NCBI GenBank assembly: GCA_963930775.1
Contig: OZ005697.1
Span: forward strand, 9,570,292 to 9,634,291
Source of the DNA: Cliona cf. orientalis
Taxonomy: Eukaryota > Porifera > Demospongiae > Clionaida > Clionaidae
Direction of reading: 5' to 3'
DNA: 64,000 nucleotides
Both the position numbers and the translations under genes were made by a program. Positions 51,836-64,000 of the stretch are shown in pieces. How positions within the stretch are numbered: the stretch's first letter is position 1; each line of letters starts with the position of its first letter. Below the pieces are notes generated by a model that worked only from the letters and a program-made list of their open reading frames with translations, did no database searches and was not told where the DNA came from.

Positions 51836-54800
51836 TCAGTTAGCTGATGCTGACAGTGCAGATTGAATCTCTTCGAGGAGTGCCTGTTGGTCACAGTCCT
51901 CCAGTAGTTCAATGAGTGTGCCCCACGAGCAGGGTCTTACTCCATTCCCACTGAGCCAGTGCTGGAACATGGCACGGCAGCAGTCCTCAGGAACACCACG
52001 GTACTGCTGATCAATTGACTCTATCTTTGCACCGGTATCGTCAAAATTCATGATGTATCCCAGATTACGCCAGCTAGGGGCCAGCCGGGAGATGATTCTG
52101 ATCTTTCCATCAGCTACTGTTTTGAGCAGCAATAACTGGGCAATGGTCGGTTGGAAATCTGAAAAAGAGAGAAAGATGATCATTATCCGCAAGATAATTA
52201 CGCATAATATAGGTGTGCCATAGTTATGAGTCAAAATTTAATGCATGCATGCTGGAACTAGCAAGTCATACTAACCAATATGGAGTGGGGCAGAAGGGCC
52301 ACTGCTGTTGGTTGATGATGGTTGGCCGACACTGGTGGGGGTCTTCCGCTTTTGTGGAACTGAAGAGAGAGAAGAGATATTAAACAATAATACCATAAAA
52401 TTACTGCAATGTGGCTTGGTAGCTATAGCCATAATAACATTAGAAACTAACCAAGTGCCATTGGAGAGTCCTCACTAGCTGAAGTAGGCAGATCCGGTCC
52501 AGAAGCAGCACCTTGTGGAGCTGTAAGGGAGAAATCCGATCAGCTAAAATTGATGATAACTATAGTCACATATTTTTATAAACTTACCTCTTGGAGCTAT
52601 GAACCAGATAGAGTGCCGATCGTCGAGTAGGCCAGAGAGTTGTTGAATATCACAGCACCAGTATTTCTTTTCCTTGGTGAGTGTGGCCGTGTGTTGCTTG
52701 AGCTCCTGAGCAGGCTGGTCGGCTGAGGAGGAAGGAGGGGAAGGGGAGGGAAAGATGTGGGGACAGAGGAAAGCAAGTTCAGGCTTTGTCGTCTTGTAGT
52801 TCAGTCTGCTACAAGCTGCTCGTATGCCATTGAGGATGGCCTGCCTGATGGTGGGGAAGTGACCAGCGTACTCACTGCGAGGTACAGGAGCTGTTGCGGT
52901 CACGTGGACTTCGATGTAAGCGTTGGAATCAATGAGTGTGATTGTGCATGGAGGGTCGTGGATAAGCTGAAGGCTAACACAGTTGCGATAAAGATACTGA
53001 TTGGATTTGAGAAGAAGGTCCCATGCACAGTGCCGGATGAGGTGGGTCACAAGGCAGCAGAAGACTCCAGCACGTCGAGAGCCACCTGGAAATCGAACAA
53101 GAAGAGTGGCTGCTACTGGTGAGGATGCTCGACACTTCTCAAGCTCGGCTTCTGAGAGAGTCGGCAAGAGAGAGAGCATCAGGTAGTACTTCTGCTGCTT
53201 GGAACTGTTGGAGTCCTTGAGCCAATCAGGTGGAGGGATTTCAGCAAAGACAAGCAGACTCATCAAAAGCTTGGAGAGGTCATCTTTTGAGAAGATGCCC
53301 TGGACATAGTGTCGAGGGAACTGCTCTAAGATATCTTCACTAACCACACCGTGATCACGGAAGTGCCTCCAACCTCTCATCACTGGCGTATCGGGAGAAG
53401 GCTCACCAGCTTCTGCTGCAACTACAGGCTGCCTCAGCAGGTAGCTGTGGTAAACTAACTCAGAGACCTTGTCGAGCTGGATCTGTGAGTCGACAAAGAC
53501 CACCTTTGGAAGGACCTTGGGGGAGTACTTGATGACATTGAGCTCATCAAAGTACACCAGGGCAGCATCGAATGACTCTTCTCGTATGTTGAGCAGTCGA
53601 GCCATTTGAAGGCACTCGGCTCGGCTGAGGACCCCTCTACCCAGCTCCTTGGCTAGCTCCTGAAGAAGCAGCTCCAAGACATACCACCAGATAGGAACCT
53701 TCACCTCCCTAGCTCCTGACTTCTCCACAGCACATCGCATGGTGTGAGCGATGGCTTTCTCTCTCTCACCTCGTCTGAGGGCATTGAGGGGAAAGAGCAG
53801 CTGCTTCATGTCACGGGAGAAGTAGACAAGCTGATCAGAGAACTCTGGCTCAAGCATCTCCAACAGCTGCTTATTTTTCTCCTCCAGCGTTTCGACTCTC
53901 TCTCCAGCTGGAGGAGGCTGGTTGGAGGACTGGGCAGCTGCACCAGAGGAGGAGGAGGATGGCTCAGGACTGGCTTGGGAAAGTAAGAACTGCTTCGTCA
54001 TTTTCTCCTCCAGCTGGTCAAGGTGAGTGCCCACCATGATGATGCTGGGGGGCTTCTCTTGAGTGGAGTAGGACTGGATGGTGTTGAGGAGACACTGGAT
54101 TGTGTCTTTGGCCGAGAGCTGGGACTGCTGAGGTACTCCGACACGCTTACCCTCATCATAGTACTCCACTGCTTGGATCTCGTCAAGCTTATCCGTGAGG
54201 CGAGTGACGCACAAGGCGGAAGAGATACTGCGAACAAAGAGAGGGAGGAGCTCGTGATACTGAGGCTGCCCCCCACAGTCGGAGAAGTAGACCCACAAGG
54301 ACTTTAGCAGCTGCTCAGTGAGAGGATTGGACAAAGCCTCCTGCTCACCTCCTTCACTCTTTAGCCTCGTGATACACTGCACCAGCTTATCCATGATCCT
54401 CGTCATGGCACTCTGGCAGGCTTCAGCTGGTAGTGCCACAACTCCAGCCGAGGCTCCTCCTTCACCATCACCTGTTGATGCTCCTGCACTGGCAGCTGCT
54501 TTCTTGCTAGGTGAGGCCTTTTTGCTGTTCTTTGCCACCCAGTTGACGATCTTTGTGAAAACATTCTTCTGCTTCTTCACTGGTGCTGTATCTCGCTCGG
54601 CTAATAGGATCATCCTCGCCACAATCTCCAGCATTTCCTCATCCTTCACCTCCTTCCAATTTCCTTTGAGGGTTTGGATTCTGGCCTCGGACATTCGCTT
54701 GATTTCGATGCGTAGTGGTGTTTCGGCACAGATGGTGCTGCTTCGAAGGTGCGGTGGTCGTTGATCCAGGAGTAGATATTTGATGCATGTTTTCCCCACA

Positions 54801-57800
54801 CCAGGTTGGCCCAGCACCACACACACGATGATGATCACTTCAACAAACCCAGCTTTCATGGCTTCATCAAGGAGACGCTTGGATGATTTCGAAACTATCA
54901 TGCGTACATGCATACACAGTTACGTAAATACAAATTATTTCAATTGGAAGATACTAAGCCATACATTATTAATCATGGGAATAATGATCACTTTATCCAG
55001 CTGAAGGTAAATGTACTAACATTATTGGCCATATAGTCATCGATGCAATAATTATGACGGACAATTTTTGTGGTATAATGAGGGCTTGTAGATCCCAAAC
55101 GGGAAGAGGGCATGTAACTAGAAAATTTTACATCAGTCAGTGGTTTGTAGTAGCAGCTGCTGTCTGGACTGCGATTATGTCCGACTCTCCGTTTCATCTT
55201 GACAGTCATATACCTACTGCCATTAGGCCACACAGAATAAATTATTGAACTAACATAATACGACCACAAAGTAGGATCGGATCGGTGCGCAGCTAGTGCT
55301 TCTATGTAAACTTGTAGTAGTATTCCTAATAAAAATCTGGGTCGGTCTAATTATGTTCTTGTATACAGTCAGTCAGATTAGTTCAAACAAACTCATTTTG
55401 CAAGTGATTTACACAATCACATGTCAACAATAACAGCCATATCCATTCACATGAACACTGTCATGTTCTGCACTCACCTTCCTTTTCCAGCCGTCCTAGT
55501 CTCTTTTCATAGCCAGTAGCTTTACTCTCCCACTTACTGACCAACCCCTTATAGTGCTGAATCTGTCCCTTCACCTCCTCCACTCTTCTCTGTAGCCTCC
55601 ACTTCTTCCCATCAGTGGTTGATGTCTTCAGATCTTGTAGCAATAGATCTTTCTCCTAATAACACATGAACATACATTGTCAGTGCATACACAAACGTAA
55701 TTACTTGATAAATACATGAAGTCACCATTACCATAGCAACAATATTATGGAAGTAATTATTACTATTTGAGGTAATACATACTACACAGTAACATAATTC
55801 CTGACAAGGCTGACCGTTAGCCATGGAGATCCACTGCAGTTAAGTGGGATACACTATACTAACCCAGTTTAGACAACAGCTTCATGATTAAATAATATGA
55901 TGCATTAATTAGTGAACAAGGGACACACTATTGTGGCTTCCCAATGTCAGAATTTGTTCACAACTAACACCAACCCACACCGACTGACTCACCAGTTCAT
56001 ATGGTCTTTGCTGTTGCTGACCGTATGCTTTGGCCTGTGAGTAGTGAGAGAGAGTGAGAAGGTAGAATGATCACTGACTCAAGTATATCAACATAATGCA
56101 CATTAATTACATGCCCAGTAGAAATTTACTTTTCTGTGGTTATTAGGTAACAATGACGTAACCTATGAGGTAATTGCCAGAAAATTCAGGACTTCCGTGG
56201 AGCCTTTCTGAGACTACCACATTATGAACCATTTTGCAGCTATTGGGCATGTGGTCAAGTTTTCATTAATGCAGAATCTGATGTACACTGCAGGGTTGCA
56301 TACAGGATTTTTTCTGGGGGAGGGGGGATCTCATGGATGACTTACTTTGTATGTGTGTATATGCACTGCTGCCATGAATATATTACGTATAGGTTACATC
56401 ACGAGGTGGAGGTCTCTACGGGATTTACACACCGAAGGCCAGAGGCCCGAGGCTGTGTAAATCGTGTAGAGACCGAACCGAGTGATGTAACCGACTTGTA
56501 CCATGGGCTATGTGGTCCTGACAACGTATCTACAGCCTAGCAACTACAGCGCCGGCCATAAAAGGCTCGAGCGCGTACCTAGCAACAGTTCAAACCATCG
56601 TCGTCGATCGAGTCGACGCTGGACATCGATGCATAGTGAGCCGATGCCGTTTTCTGTCCAACTCGTGCTTCTTCCTTGACATTCAGAACCACAATACTAT
56701 CGTCGCTGCGTACAAAAGGCCGGCCATGTCATCGCTGTCTTGATTTCAACTCGAGGTAGTCAGAGTGCAGCTCAGTTTTTACTACTGCTGACTTGGCAAT
56801 CATTCGCGCTCGCTCCACCCATTCAATTAACGCAGTAAGACCTGCCCACTAATCATCTGCATACAGTACTCTGCATAGCACTAGAGCTCTGTACCTTATC
56901 TCTTTCACTAACAAAAGATGCTGTAACTACCCTAGCAGGCATGATCATGTAAAATTTCATAGCCTCAGAGGTAGGTGTCTATCTAGATAGACACCTCCTA
57001 GGAGGTGTCTATTTCATTTAGACACCTCCTATAAATCAATCTGATTGGTCAGAATGTTACAACCATGGTACAATAGTAAATAAATCACACAATAATGCTG
57101 TGATAACAATAAACGATGTCTTCTTGCTTGTGTATGTAATCATATTATTTGTATACATAATATTATATTATATTATATTGACCACATCCCCAGTGGCTGT
57201 ATAGCTCTAATGGTGCATGTGTTAAAGTCGTCAATACACACATCGATGCCAGGGCCTCAATCGTAGAGATGGAGTCTAAGATCAACTTTCGACTTCGAGT
57301 TTCGATGCTTCTATCAAAGGAGATGAACTCGACAGCACAGTACAGCTTCCGAACTTCAGATCGGTTGTGGCATGACGCGTGCTATAAATAGCGCAAGGCT
57401 AGCTTTATTTATCCACAGGATTACGTCAGCCAAGAGAACGCGTGAAGTTCGGCCGGCATTACTTGTCGGAGAAAGTAGCACTCAGCTTTTAATGTATTCG
57501 CTGGATATGTATGTAAGTTAATATATGATTCTGTGGATTTTCAGGTCTCAGAAGTGTTCTGTAAAGGCTCTGAATTTTAGCGCTATGACGACATAGGTTA
57601 CATCATAATTACAACATAATTACCTAATAACCGCAAAAAAGTAAATTTATACTGGGGATGTAACTATGGAATTCTGGGGAAGGGGGGGGGGGGGGAAACT
57701 CAAGCTGGAGGGGGGAAATCCTAGTGCGTCCCCCCTGTATGCAACCCTGCACTGCATCCTTTACATAGACAAGGAGTTGGCAACTGTTCCCCACATATCC

Positions 57801-60800
57801 CACTGCACACCACAAAACCACACTTCATCATAAGCAATGCCAGAGATTAAAATTTTGCTCATGAAGTTTTAACTTGCTCTGTCTTATGCTACAGAGACTC
57901 GTTGCTATGTTATTATTAATGTTAATTGGCATGACAATAGCAGGATACCCTTTCTTACCCATTTTGCCCGAGCCAGATCTCTCTCTAGCGTCTTCAGTGA
58001 CAGTTTCCCTTCAATGTCTTTCTTCTGTTTGTCATCCTTTGCTTCCTTCTTCTGTTTCTCGAGTTCCTCCACTTCCTGTAGAAATTAGAATCAGTGCTGC
58101 TATGACCACACCCACCTACTCTCACTCATGACTAGTAAATCATTTCCACAGTTGTTCATGAATCAATGCCACACCACATACACAGGCAGTACTGACTTCC
58201 ATATAAGGAATGGAATTTGCTCAACTACTATATACAACTTCTATCACGTAACAATAACTACCAACTTACAGCGTCTAGCTTTTCATCTTCAGCCTGCAAA
58301 TAAATTTTTAATTAGTGATGAAAACACAATCAAGTAAGTACATGGCATCATAACAGCTACACACTGTACAGTACATACACAACAAGGATTTGCAATAGGA
58401 AGGTAATATAATGATAGACTACCATGGTGTCCCAGGACGCTTAAACGTAACTCATGATTAAATTTTTGGCCCCATGGGCACTTACCAGGTGACCCCTCAC
58501 ATGGGCGCTTACCCAGGACACTACGGTATGTCATTTTTACTAGTGATATGCAGGGCCTGTTTGGAGCAAGCCTGAGCTGAGAAAGGTTCCATGGGACTGG
58601 AGTAGATGAGACTCAAAAAGTCCAGATAGATTATGAAGATCATGGACACAGATACAAGCAGACCTTAGATCCTACTTGTAACAAATACAGTGATCTGATT
58701 GGTTGAACTACAGTATCTATCCTTCATAAAAAACCTTGTAAGCTCCATAAAAAAACCTGGTAAATTTTGTTTGCCTATGGCTAGTTTGTTGCTAGGCAGT
58801 TGTTTATATACAAAGCTGTTGGGCATTGTTGCTAGGATCTAAAGTAGTTAGACACTGTTTAGTCGGTTTCTATGTGATTTAGAAGACCTCAGGGCTCAGT
58901 AGAACCCTCGCTTCGCTCGGGATTCTACACAGAGCCCTTCGGTCTTCTAAATCACATAGAAACCTCCTAAACAGTGTCTAACTATTATATGTACCTGCCC
59001 AATAGCCCCCTCCATGTAGTGTCCAACAGTTAATATATTAATAGCTGCCTTAGTCTGGCAAGACAGCCGCATAGCTGCTTCTGTTGTACCATGGCAGTCT
59101 CAGTGAACACCATGCCTATCTCTATCACCTTCTTAGCCGCTCCTTGTGCTGTTGAGCTGATGATAAGCGCTATCCTCTGGTTTAGACTTGGTTCATCGTT
59201 CCATGATGGCGATAACAATTTCTTATCTTGTACTACAGTACTGTACAAAAAGTACGAGTGTAAATCTGCAATTCACCAAAACTAATTATAGAACAGCGTA
59301 CATGCGGCCTGTGGCCCAGGCATGAGAATGCGCAATACAATACTTTGTGTTTACGTCCATAGAGCCATGCTGAGACTGACGTACCATAAATATATACAAT
59401 TCGTACACAGCTGTACTTTGTTTATGTGGGGCTCACTCAGGCTTGCCCCAGTGACATAGCAAGATTCAGAACGCTGTCACATGCACACTGTTAGGGCTTA
59501 TGTAGCGATTTCGGACGATCGATAAGTGGCAATAAAAGCAGCCATAACTTGGCAATGGAAATAGCTTTGAACAGGAAATGAATGGCCTTTCTCCTGAACC
59601 TTGAATCAAGCAAATCGGTTAACCACATGCTTTGCGATTTTGATTTTTTGCTCTATGGAAATTTGTATGCAAAAATCTGTTTCAAACAAGCTTTGTTCTT
59701 TCAACAGGAAATACCCAGCGCTGAATAGGCCTCGTCGAGAGGAAGCTATCGACACCTTAACCGTATTAATTGCTATTGCCACCACTTTGCAATTTTGAGC
59801 CAAAAAATCGGGCGGAATCGCTAGCTTATGCATGCAGCCTCACATACCATACCCCAGATGATAACCCCCAACCCACTCCATATCAACTACAGACCAGGCT
59901 AGATGGGTAGGGCAACTGACTGGAGAGATAAGACACTCAGTTACCTCACATCTACTCATGTTCATAATAAGACTAACACTACTGGATATAGTTTATTGGA
60001 AAATTATAATAATAGTGTTGAAAAAGTGTTAACATTGATGACATTGTATCTGAAAATTGTATTAAACACGGATGTTTTCCAACATGCTATCCTGGGTTCA
60101 TGTTGGAAATTTTGGAGAGTGTGAGAATCATATAGGAAATAATTGATGTTCATGTAGGAATATTTTGAGAGTGTGAGAATCGTATAGGAAATAATTGATA
60201 TTAAATTCAGCTACATCTGATTTGTATCAGAAATGTTATCAGTGTTGGAATTTGAAAGAGTGTGTGTTTTACCACGGTGTTGGAAAAGCAACCAAAATTT
60301 TTGAGTGTTGGAAAAATATCATTCCAAGTTCATGTAGGAATTTTCTAGAGTGTGAGAATCGTATAGGAAATAGTTATTAAGTGTTGGAAACATTTAAATT
60401 CAATAATAATGTGTGAATTGTATTGCAAATGGACCATAGTGTTGAAAAGTAGTGCATGTGCAAGGCATGTGATCCAAGCTGAGTCAGCAATATTCAAAAT
60501 CTATTGTGTCAAACACGCCGGCCTCTCTATAAGGAAGGCCCTGAGCAGTGGAGATCTACACATTGAAAATGAGTACCTGAGGAAAGGAGGATCGATTCGG
60601 GTTTGTCTGCAAGGGAGAGTTCAGGCAGGAGGTAAGCTACAAATCATGTATGCATGCAGCGGTGCCGCCGGGATGCTTTATAAAATTATAAATACAGAGA
60701 AACTCGATGATTCTATCACGGTCATGTTTGTCGTGAAGGATGTAGCCAGGCTAGCCTCAAGGATAGCTAGCTATAGTCTAGTGAGCTAAACCCTCTCTCG

Positions 60801-63277
60801 CTCGCCACACTAAGAAGCGAGCGAGAGTTTAAGCCAAAATATACCCAAGCACCAACCGAGAATATGCCTCCATAAGTAGCTATAAGAGAGTTTATTGGTG
60901 ATCACTTTCTTTGTTCGGCTTGGTGATCCCAGTAGGAACGTCGATGGCCATAGAGACTGCTGGGCTTTGGATCATTTTAATGCACATAGAGTTCGTGTTA
61001 GCATAGATAATTAAGGTTACGCAGTCTTAATTATCTATGGTGTTAGCTGAACTACAATTGTCAAAGGTGTTGATCATTAATTTTATTAAATTGCTACTGA
61101 CTCACAGGTGGTACATATTGGACTATTAAAGTTTGTCTCAAAATAGATGTCAGTACAGAACCAAGAAGACGGTGATGGAAGGAGTTTTGTAGAAGCTGGT
61201 TTGAGTAAATCCTGACACGTTAAGATCTTGGCTGCAGGAGATGGCGAGCGACGCCAGTCCTTTGAGTTCAGAAGCAGTCGATCCATCACTAGAGGTGGAG
61301 GAATCAACTCTTTCCAACTCCACTAACTTGAAGTTAGTTTGTGTATGTGTGCGTGTGTAAATGGACATGTGTGTATGTGGATGTGAATCATGCCCCTTGG
61401 GACAACCCTTGTGCTTGTCTGTACGAGTTTGCAATTGCATTAATTATGAGTGAGTTTGTGTAGCTAAGTATGCACATATGGGGTAGCACTACAACTAAAA
61501 TTAATGTTAATTTTAGTAGCGATTCCGGACGCCCGATTTTTCGGCTCGATATCGCAAAGTGGCGGCAATAGCAATTCATATACAGTTAAGGTGTCAATAG
61601 CTTTCTCTCGACAAGGCCTATTCAGCGCTGGGTGTTTCTTGTTGAAAGAACAAAGCTTTTTTGAGTTACGCACTAAAATAGATTTTTACATACAAATTTC
61701 CATAGAGGTATACAAATCAAAATGCAAAGCGTGTGGTAAACCGATTAGCTTGATTCGAGGTTCAGAAGAAAGGCCATTCACTCAGATAACTCGTAGTTTG
61801 CATGTGTTTCCTGTTCATAGCTAATTCTATTGCCAAGTTATGGCTGCTTTTATTGCCACAGGTCGATCGTCCGGAAACGCTAATTTTAAGTGGGTGAGTG
61901 TACACATGTACTTGCAATTATTGATAGGTATATTTCTAAAATTTCTATAGTGACACTGTGCTCAAGGGAGTAGTCCTGGGATCTACAACATTAATTTTAT
62001 CAAGTCCCTGATGAAAATTAATGGTAAGTCGTACACTTTTAATATTATATGACATCACTAATAATAATATTATGTATTCTAACCAATTTGCAGGTATGTA
62101 TACAGAGTTGTATATATTGAAGGGAAAGACTGGCCGTGAAGACCAGGAGCCAGAGGGCCAATCCCACCCACTGGGGGATCGCCTCATTTACAACGAATAA
62201 GGTTAATACTGATTAACTTGATCATGAATTGCTATAATAATATATGACATGTACATTAAATTTTTATCTATCACAATGCTCAATATTCTTTACTTAATCC
62301 TTTTCACTTCATTCATTATTATTATTATTCATGATTCTTTTCACTTCATCGAATAAGCATATCATATTATAATATGATGTATGTATATCATCATTTCCCT
62401 CGTGATCATTAATATTATATTATTTTTATTTAGTGATTATCATTCTATTTCCAATATTATTATAACACGATTTTAACATATCTAAACCGTGATTTCCAAT
62501 CGAATTACAATATATTTTCCAACAATATCCAAGAATAGATATAAAACCAACAGGATAATTTCAATAGTATTATCGTACTTTTCCAGTGGTATCGCAATGG
62601 TTTCCCAAGAAAAACGCGCGCCTAATTTTTGATACTTCTCCACTACAATTCCTACTATTAGAATTACCCCTGATTTGTGCAAAATTCCTATACTTTCAAA
62701 ACACATTTCCTACAGCATTTTCCAGTAGTGTAACTACCTTAAGGTGCTGTGCCTCTTCCTGCAAAGGAGAGAAATAATGACAAAGATACAACTTGTTGTC
62801 TAAGCATCAGTCATGGGAGGCAGGGACACTCACTACCACAAGGACACCCTCCACCCAACACATCAAAACCTCCCCTTCAAACTAACTCAGTCTTGTCAAC
62901 TGTGATGAGCACATCATCAAAAGAGACATTGACAAGAAAATCCTCAACGAAACAGGCTCCAGGATAACACTACATATACTTTGAACCCACTGTATACCAT
63001 GACAGTATCTTACCTCTAACTTGATCAACTCTGGATCTCTCTCCCCCACTCTCTGCAAGAGAAACAAGAAACACAGCACTCATCAATGTCAGTTGCTTTT
63101 GTGTTTGATGATCTGGTGTCGCACTATAAACATAGCCTACGACACATTCAAAGCTAAAATTATGGATAAACTCTGATATACTTTAAAACGTATCATTATA
63201 TTGATATGACGCACCCTCAGTCTCCTTCCAAAATCATCATTAAAAATGACATTGTAAACCAGATCATCCATATACAT
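51836..63277 (-). CDS. CC-Roc-COR-death-domain GTPase, copy 4
   Basis: Exons: 63215-63277, 63014-63052, 62738-62758, 58270-58293, 57959-58075, 55993-56034, 55478-55655, 52588-54894, 52452-52520, 52276-52359 and 51836-52158. Phases close to 1,088 residues. GQPGVGKT, DCGGQ, GTHLD, the COR-like region and the death domain are intact. The usual first ATG (MADFE...) is AAT here; an in-frame ATG upstream gives MYMDDLVYNVIFNDDFGRRL. The acceptor of the large exon has changed from TTTCAG to TTTCGA, while a G-to-A change six bases upstream makes ATAG, which keeps the frame and adds two codons. The G2-G3 loop is the shortest of the four. A CACTA transposon sits seven bases beyond one splice donor (62738). 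Expression is plausible but needs RNA. Confidence 0.8.
56393..56491. mobile_element. 99-bp foldback element
   Basis: GTTACATCAC and GTGATGTAAC bound a hairpin whose arms include GGTCTCTACGGGATTTACAC against GTGTAAATCGTGTAGAGACC, with a GGCCAGAGGCCCGAGG loop. Confidence 0.75.
56973..57030. repeat. Two adjacent palindromes of AGGTGTCTA units
   Basis: A perfect 24-bp palindrome (56973-56996, centre TCTAGA) is followed by a second hairpin with AGGAGGTGTCTA arms. Confidence 0.8.
58672..58836. repeat. Dispersed repeat, partner of 41690-41878
   Basis: See 41690-41878. This copy is inserted at a different intron position, next to the foldback at 58847. Confidence 0.8.
58847..58982. mobile_element. 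136-bp foldback element
   Basis: GTTAGACACTGTTTAG and CTAAACAGTGTCTAAC bound arms that continue with GGTTTCTATGTGATTTAGAA against its complement. The loop contains CTCGCTTCGCTCGGGA. It is the same kind of structure as 56393-56491. Confidence 0.85.
59503..59823. mobile_element. 321-bp MITE with TAGCGATT ends
   Basis: The ends are TAGCGATTTCGGACG and CGGAATCGCTA. GCTTATG is duplicated on both sides, and unit 1 near 17910 has the empty site with one copy. A second member in opposite orientation lies at 61517-61882, inside the CACTA element. Confidence 0.85.
60409..60789 (+). other. Unassigned 126-codon open frame inside the CACTA element
   Basis: It starts MCELYCKWTIVLKSSACARH and includes IRKALSSGDLHIENEYLRKG and LDDSITVMFVVKDVARLASR. 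I recognise no family. It might be an exon piece of a captured or transposon-borne gene; length alone does not prove coding. Confidence 0.3.
61517..61882. mobile_element. TAGCGATT-ended MITE, opposite orientation
   Basis: Related in reverse complement to 59503-59823 (shared CAATAAAAGCAGCCATAACT and the hairpin-bearing GAACAAAGC region). It is flanked by ATTTTAG / ATTTTAAG, a likely imperfect target duplication. Confidence 0.8.
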
Positions 63278-63476
63278 AGTAGTAGCTCTGCAACTGAAGA
63301 CACACCCTATTTCCATTAAACCGAAAATAATAAAATCGTGATCATAATACATACACTTATGACGACCTTTATCAATCACATTTTTAGGAAATTCCAACAT
63401 AACAATGATAAATAGCTGTATGCAGAGGCTGGCTGTGACTCACTCCTACAAAACAATTAAGCAACTAATGATACTA

Positions 63477-64000
63477 TCATAAAACAGTTCTCTTGTCTCT
63501 CTGCTTTGCCCTAGACTGAGTTCTGTGCTTAGCAACAGCTGCATTGTAGTACTTCTGCAGGGGGAGAGAGAGAGAGGAGGGGGGGAGGAATACAGAAATA
63601 CTGAATACATGGCTACATGAAATAGTACTTGTATCTTCATGCATTTAACCAGTCTGATATACACACATGTGATGTGAAGTTCTATGGCTTATAGTATCAC
63701 AATGTCATACCGTAAATCGAATATTTCAAATTTCTTCGGACAGCCTGGCTTGTGCGAAAATACATACACAATATGTCCAAAAATTATTTAATGCAAAAAA
63801 GGATTGCATGAAATATTTTAGACACGAATCATTTGCAATTTATGGTACACGTGATCACAACTACCATCTGCGCTGCTCGACCTACCCTCTCTAGCCGTGA
63901 AGCCTTTGACTCTACAGTTGTGAGTGGAGCTGGTCCCATTTGGAAGATCTCCCTCAGCAGCTCATTCCCCTGGATGTGTGACGTCATACCAGACCCAAGA
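63477..64000 (-). CDS. IFRD-like gene, copy 4, 3' end only
   Basis: The last exon (63477-63554, basic tail ending RDKRTVL) and part of the preceding exon (63886 to the window edge) match the other IFRD copies: LTTVESKASRLER, NELLREIFQMGP. The upstream exons lie beyond the right edge. This copy could be the complete ancestral IFRD gene or another fragment; the window cannot tell. Confidence 0.75.

Larger units (their letters stand above)
56290..57750. mobile_element. 1.46-kb element with GCAGGGTTGCATACAGG ends
   Basis: GCAGGGTTGCATACAGG at the left is mirrored exactly at the right end (57734-57750). Inside are a palindromic block (56393-56491), a short hairpin cluster (56973-57030) and a copy of the TCTCTTGGCTGACGTAAT dispersed repeat. 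No transposase is seen; it lies in an intron of ROCO copy 4. Confidence 0.8.
59977..62730. mobile_element. CACTA (EnSpm-type) element, about 2.75 kb
   Basis: The ends are CACTACTGGATATAG and, mirrored at the right, CACTACTGGAAAATG. TAA is duplicated on each side, matching the 3-bp target duplication of the CACTA superfamily; units 1 and 3 have the empty GACTAACT site. Subterminal regions carry repeats typical of the group (GAATCGTATAGGAAATA-type blocks near 60130, 60180 and 60360; TTTCCAACA-type blocks at the right). No transposase is recognisable, so it is non-autonomous. It contains a TAGCGATT MITE at 61517-61882. Confidence 0.85.

Noticed and set aside
57874..58131. Plus-strand open frame at 57874
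   Set aside because: Overlaps the antisense of the coiled-coil exon at 57959-58075 and has no homologue.

Overview
The window looks like nuclear DNA from an invertebrate, plausibly a demosponge or another early-branching animal; that placement is inference. Genes are split by many short AT-rich GT-AG introns, the families are animal-wide (RABGGTB, Peter Pan, BiP, IFRD, Roc-COR-death-domain GTPases), and introns and spacers are full of small inverted-repeat transposons. I see no bacterial operon signals, tRNA, rRNA or CRISPR.

The left 8.4 kb is compact single-copy sequence. It holds the 3' half of RABGGTB (+, 57-1253), a complete 11-exon PPAN gene (-, 5420-2752) and, divergent from it, a complete 4-exon HSPA5/BiP gene (+, 5960-8412) ending in KDEL. 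The shared 540-bp promoter carries three evenly built ERSE-like motifs (CCAAT-N9-CCAC) ahead of a TATA-like box, the design of an unfolded-protein-response promoter.

The rest (about 8.5-64 kb) is a tandem array of about four units. Each unit has, on the minus strand, the 3' part of an IFRD-like gene followed by a gene for a protein of about 1,060-1,090 residues: an N-terminal coiled coil built from tiny phase-0 exons, one very large exon with a Roc-type GTPase (P-loop, DCGGQ, THLD) and a COR-like region, two short Ser/Thr-rich linker exons, and a C-terminal death domain. The exon phases I derived add up exactly in all four copies. Copy 1 (18589-8974) has a premature stop; copy 2 (29790-22355) has lost one coiled-coil exon in frame; copy 3 (48700-34679) has a rearranged coiled-coil exon and very large introns; copy 4 (63277-51836) has shifted a splice acceptor by 6 bases and uses a different start. 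Units 1 and 3 are preceded by HSPA5 sequence (complete in unit 1, a broken 3' fragment in unit 3). Units 2 and 4 share a different left flank. This suggests duplication of a two-unit block with breakpoints inside HSPA5 exon 2 and an IFRD intron, followed by patchy gene conversion.

IFRD copies 1 and 2 are broken. Copy 3 is open in every exon seen but lacks its 5' exons, and copy 4 runs off the right end. The array doubles as a natural record of transposon insertions, because each insertion can be compared with an empty site in another unit: a TTAA-flanked piggyBac-like element, a CACTA element with a TAA duplication, hAT-like elements, a Penelope GIY-YIG remnant, foldback elements, and a 29-bp perfect palindrome with a 7-bp target duplication.

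BiP and PPAN serve protein folding and ribosome assembly. The coiled-coil/Roc/COR/death-domain family is the most interesting content: its domain logic resembles DAPK1 and other ROCO proteins, and a role in innate immune or cell-death signalling is a reasonable but untested inference.
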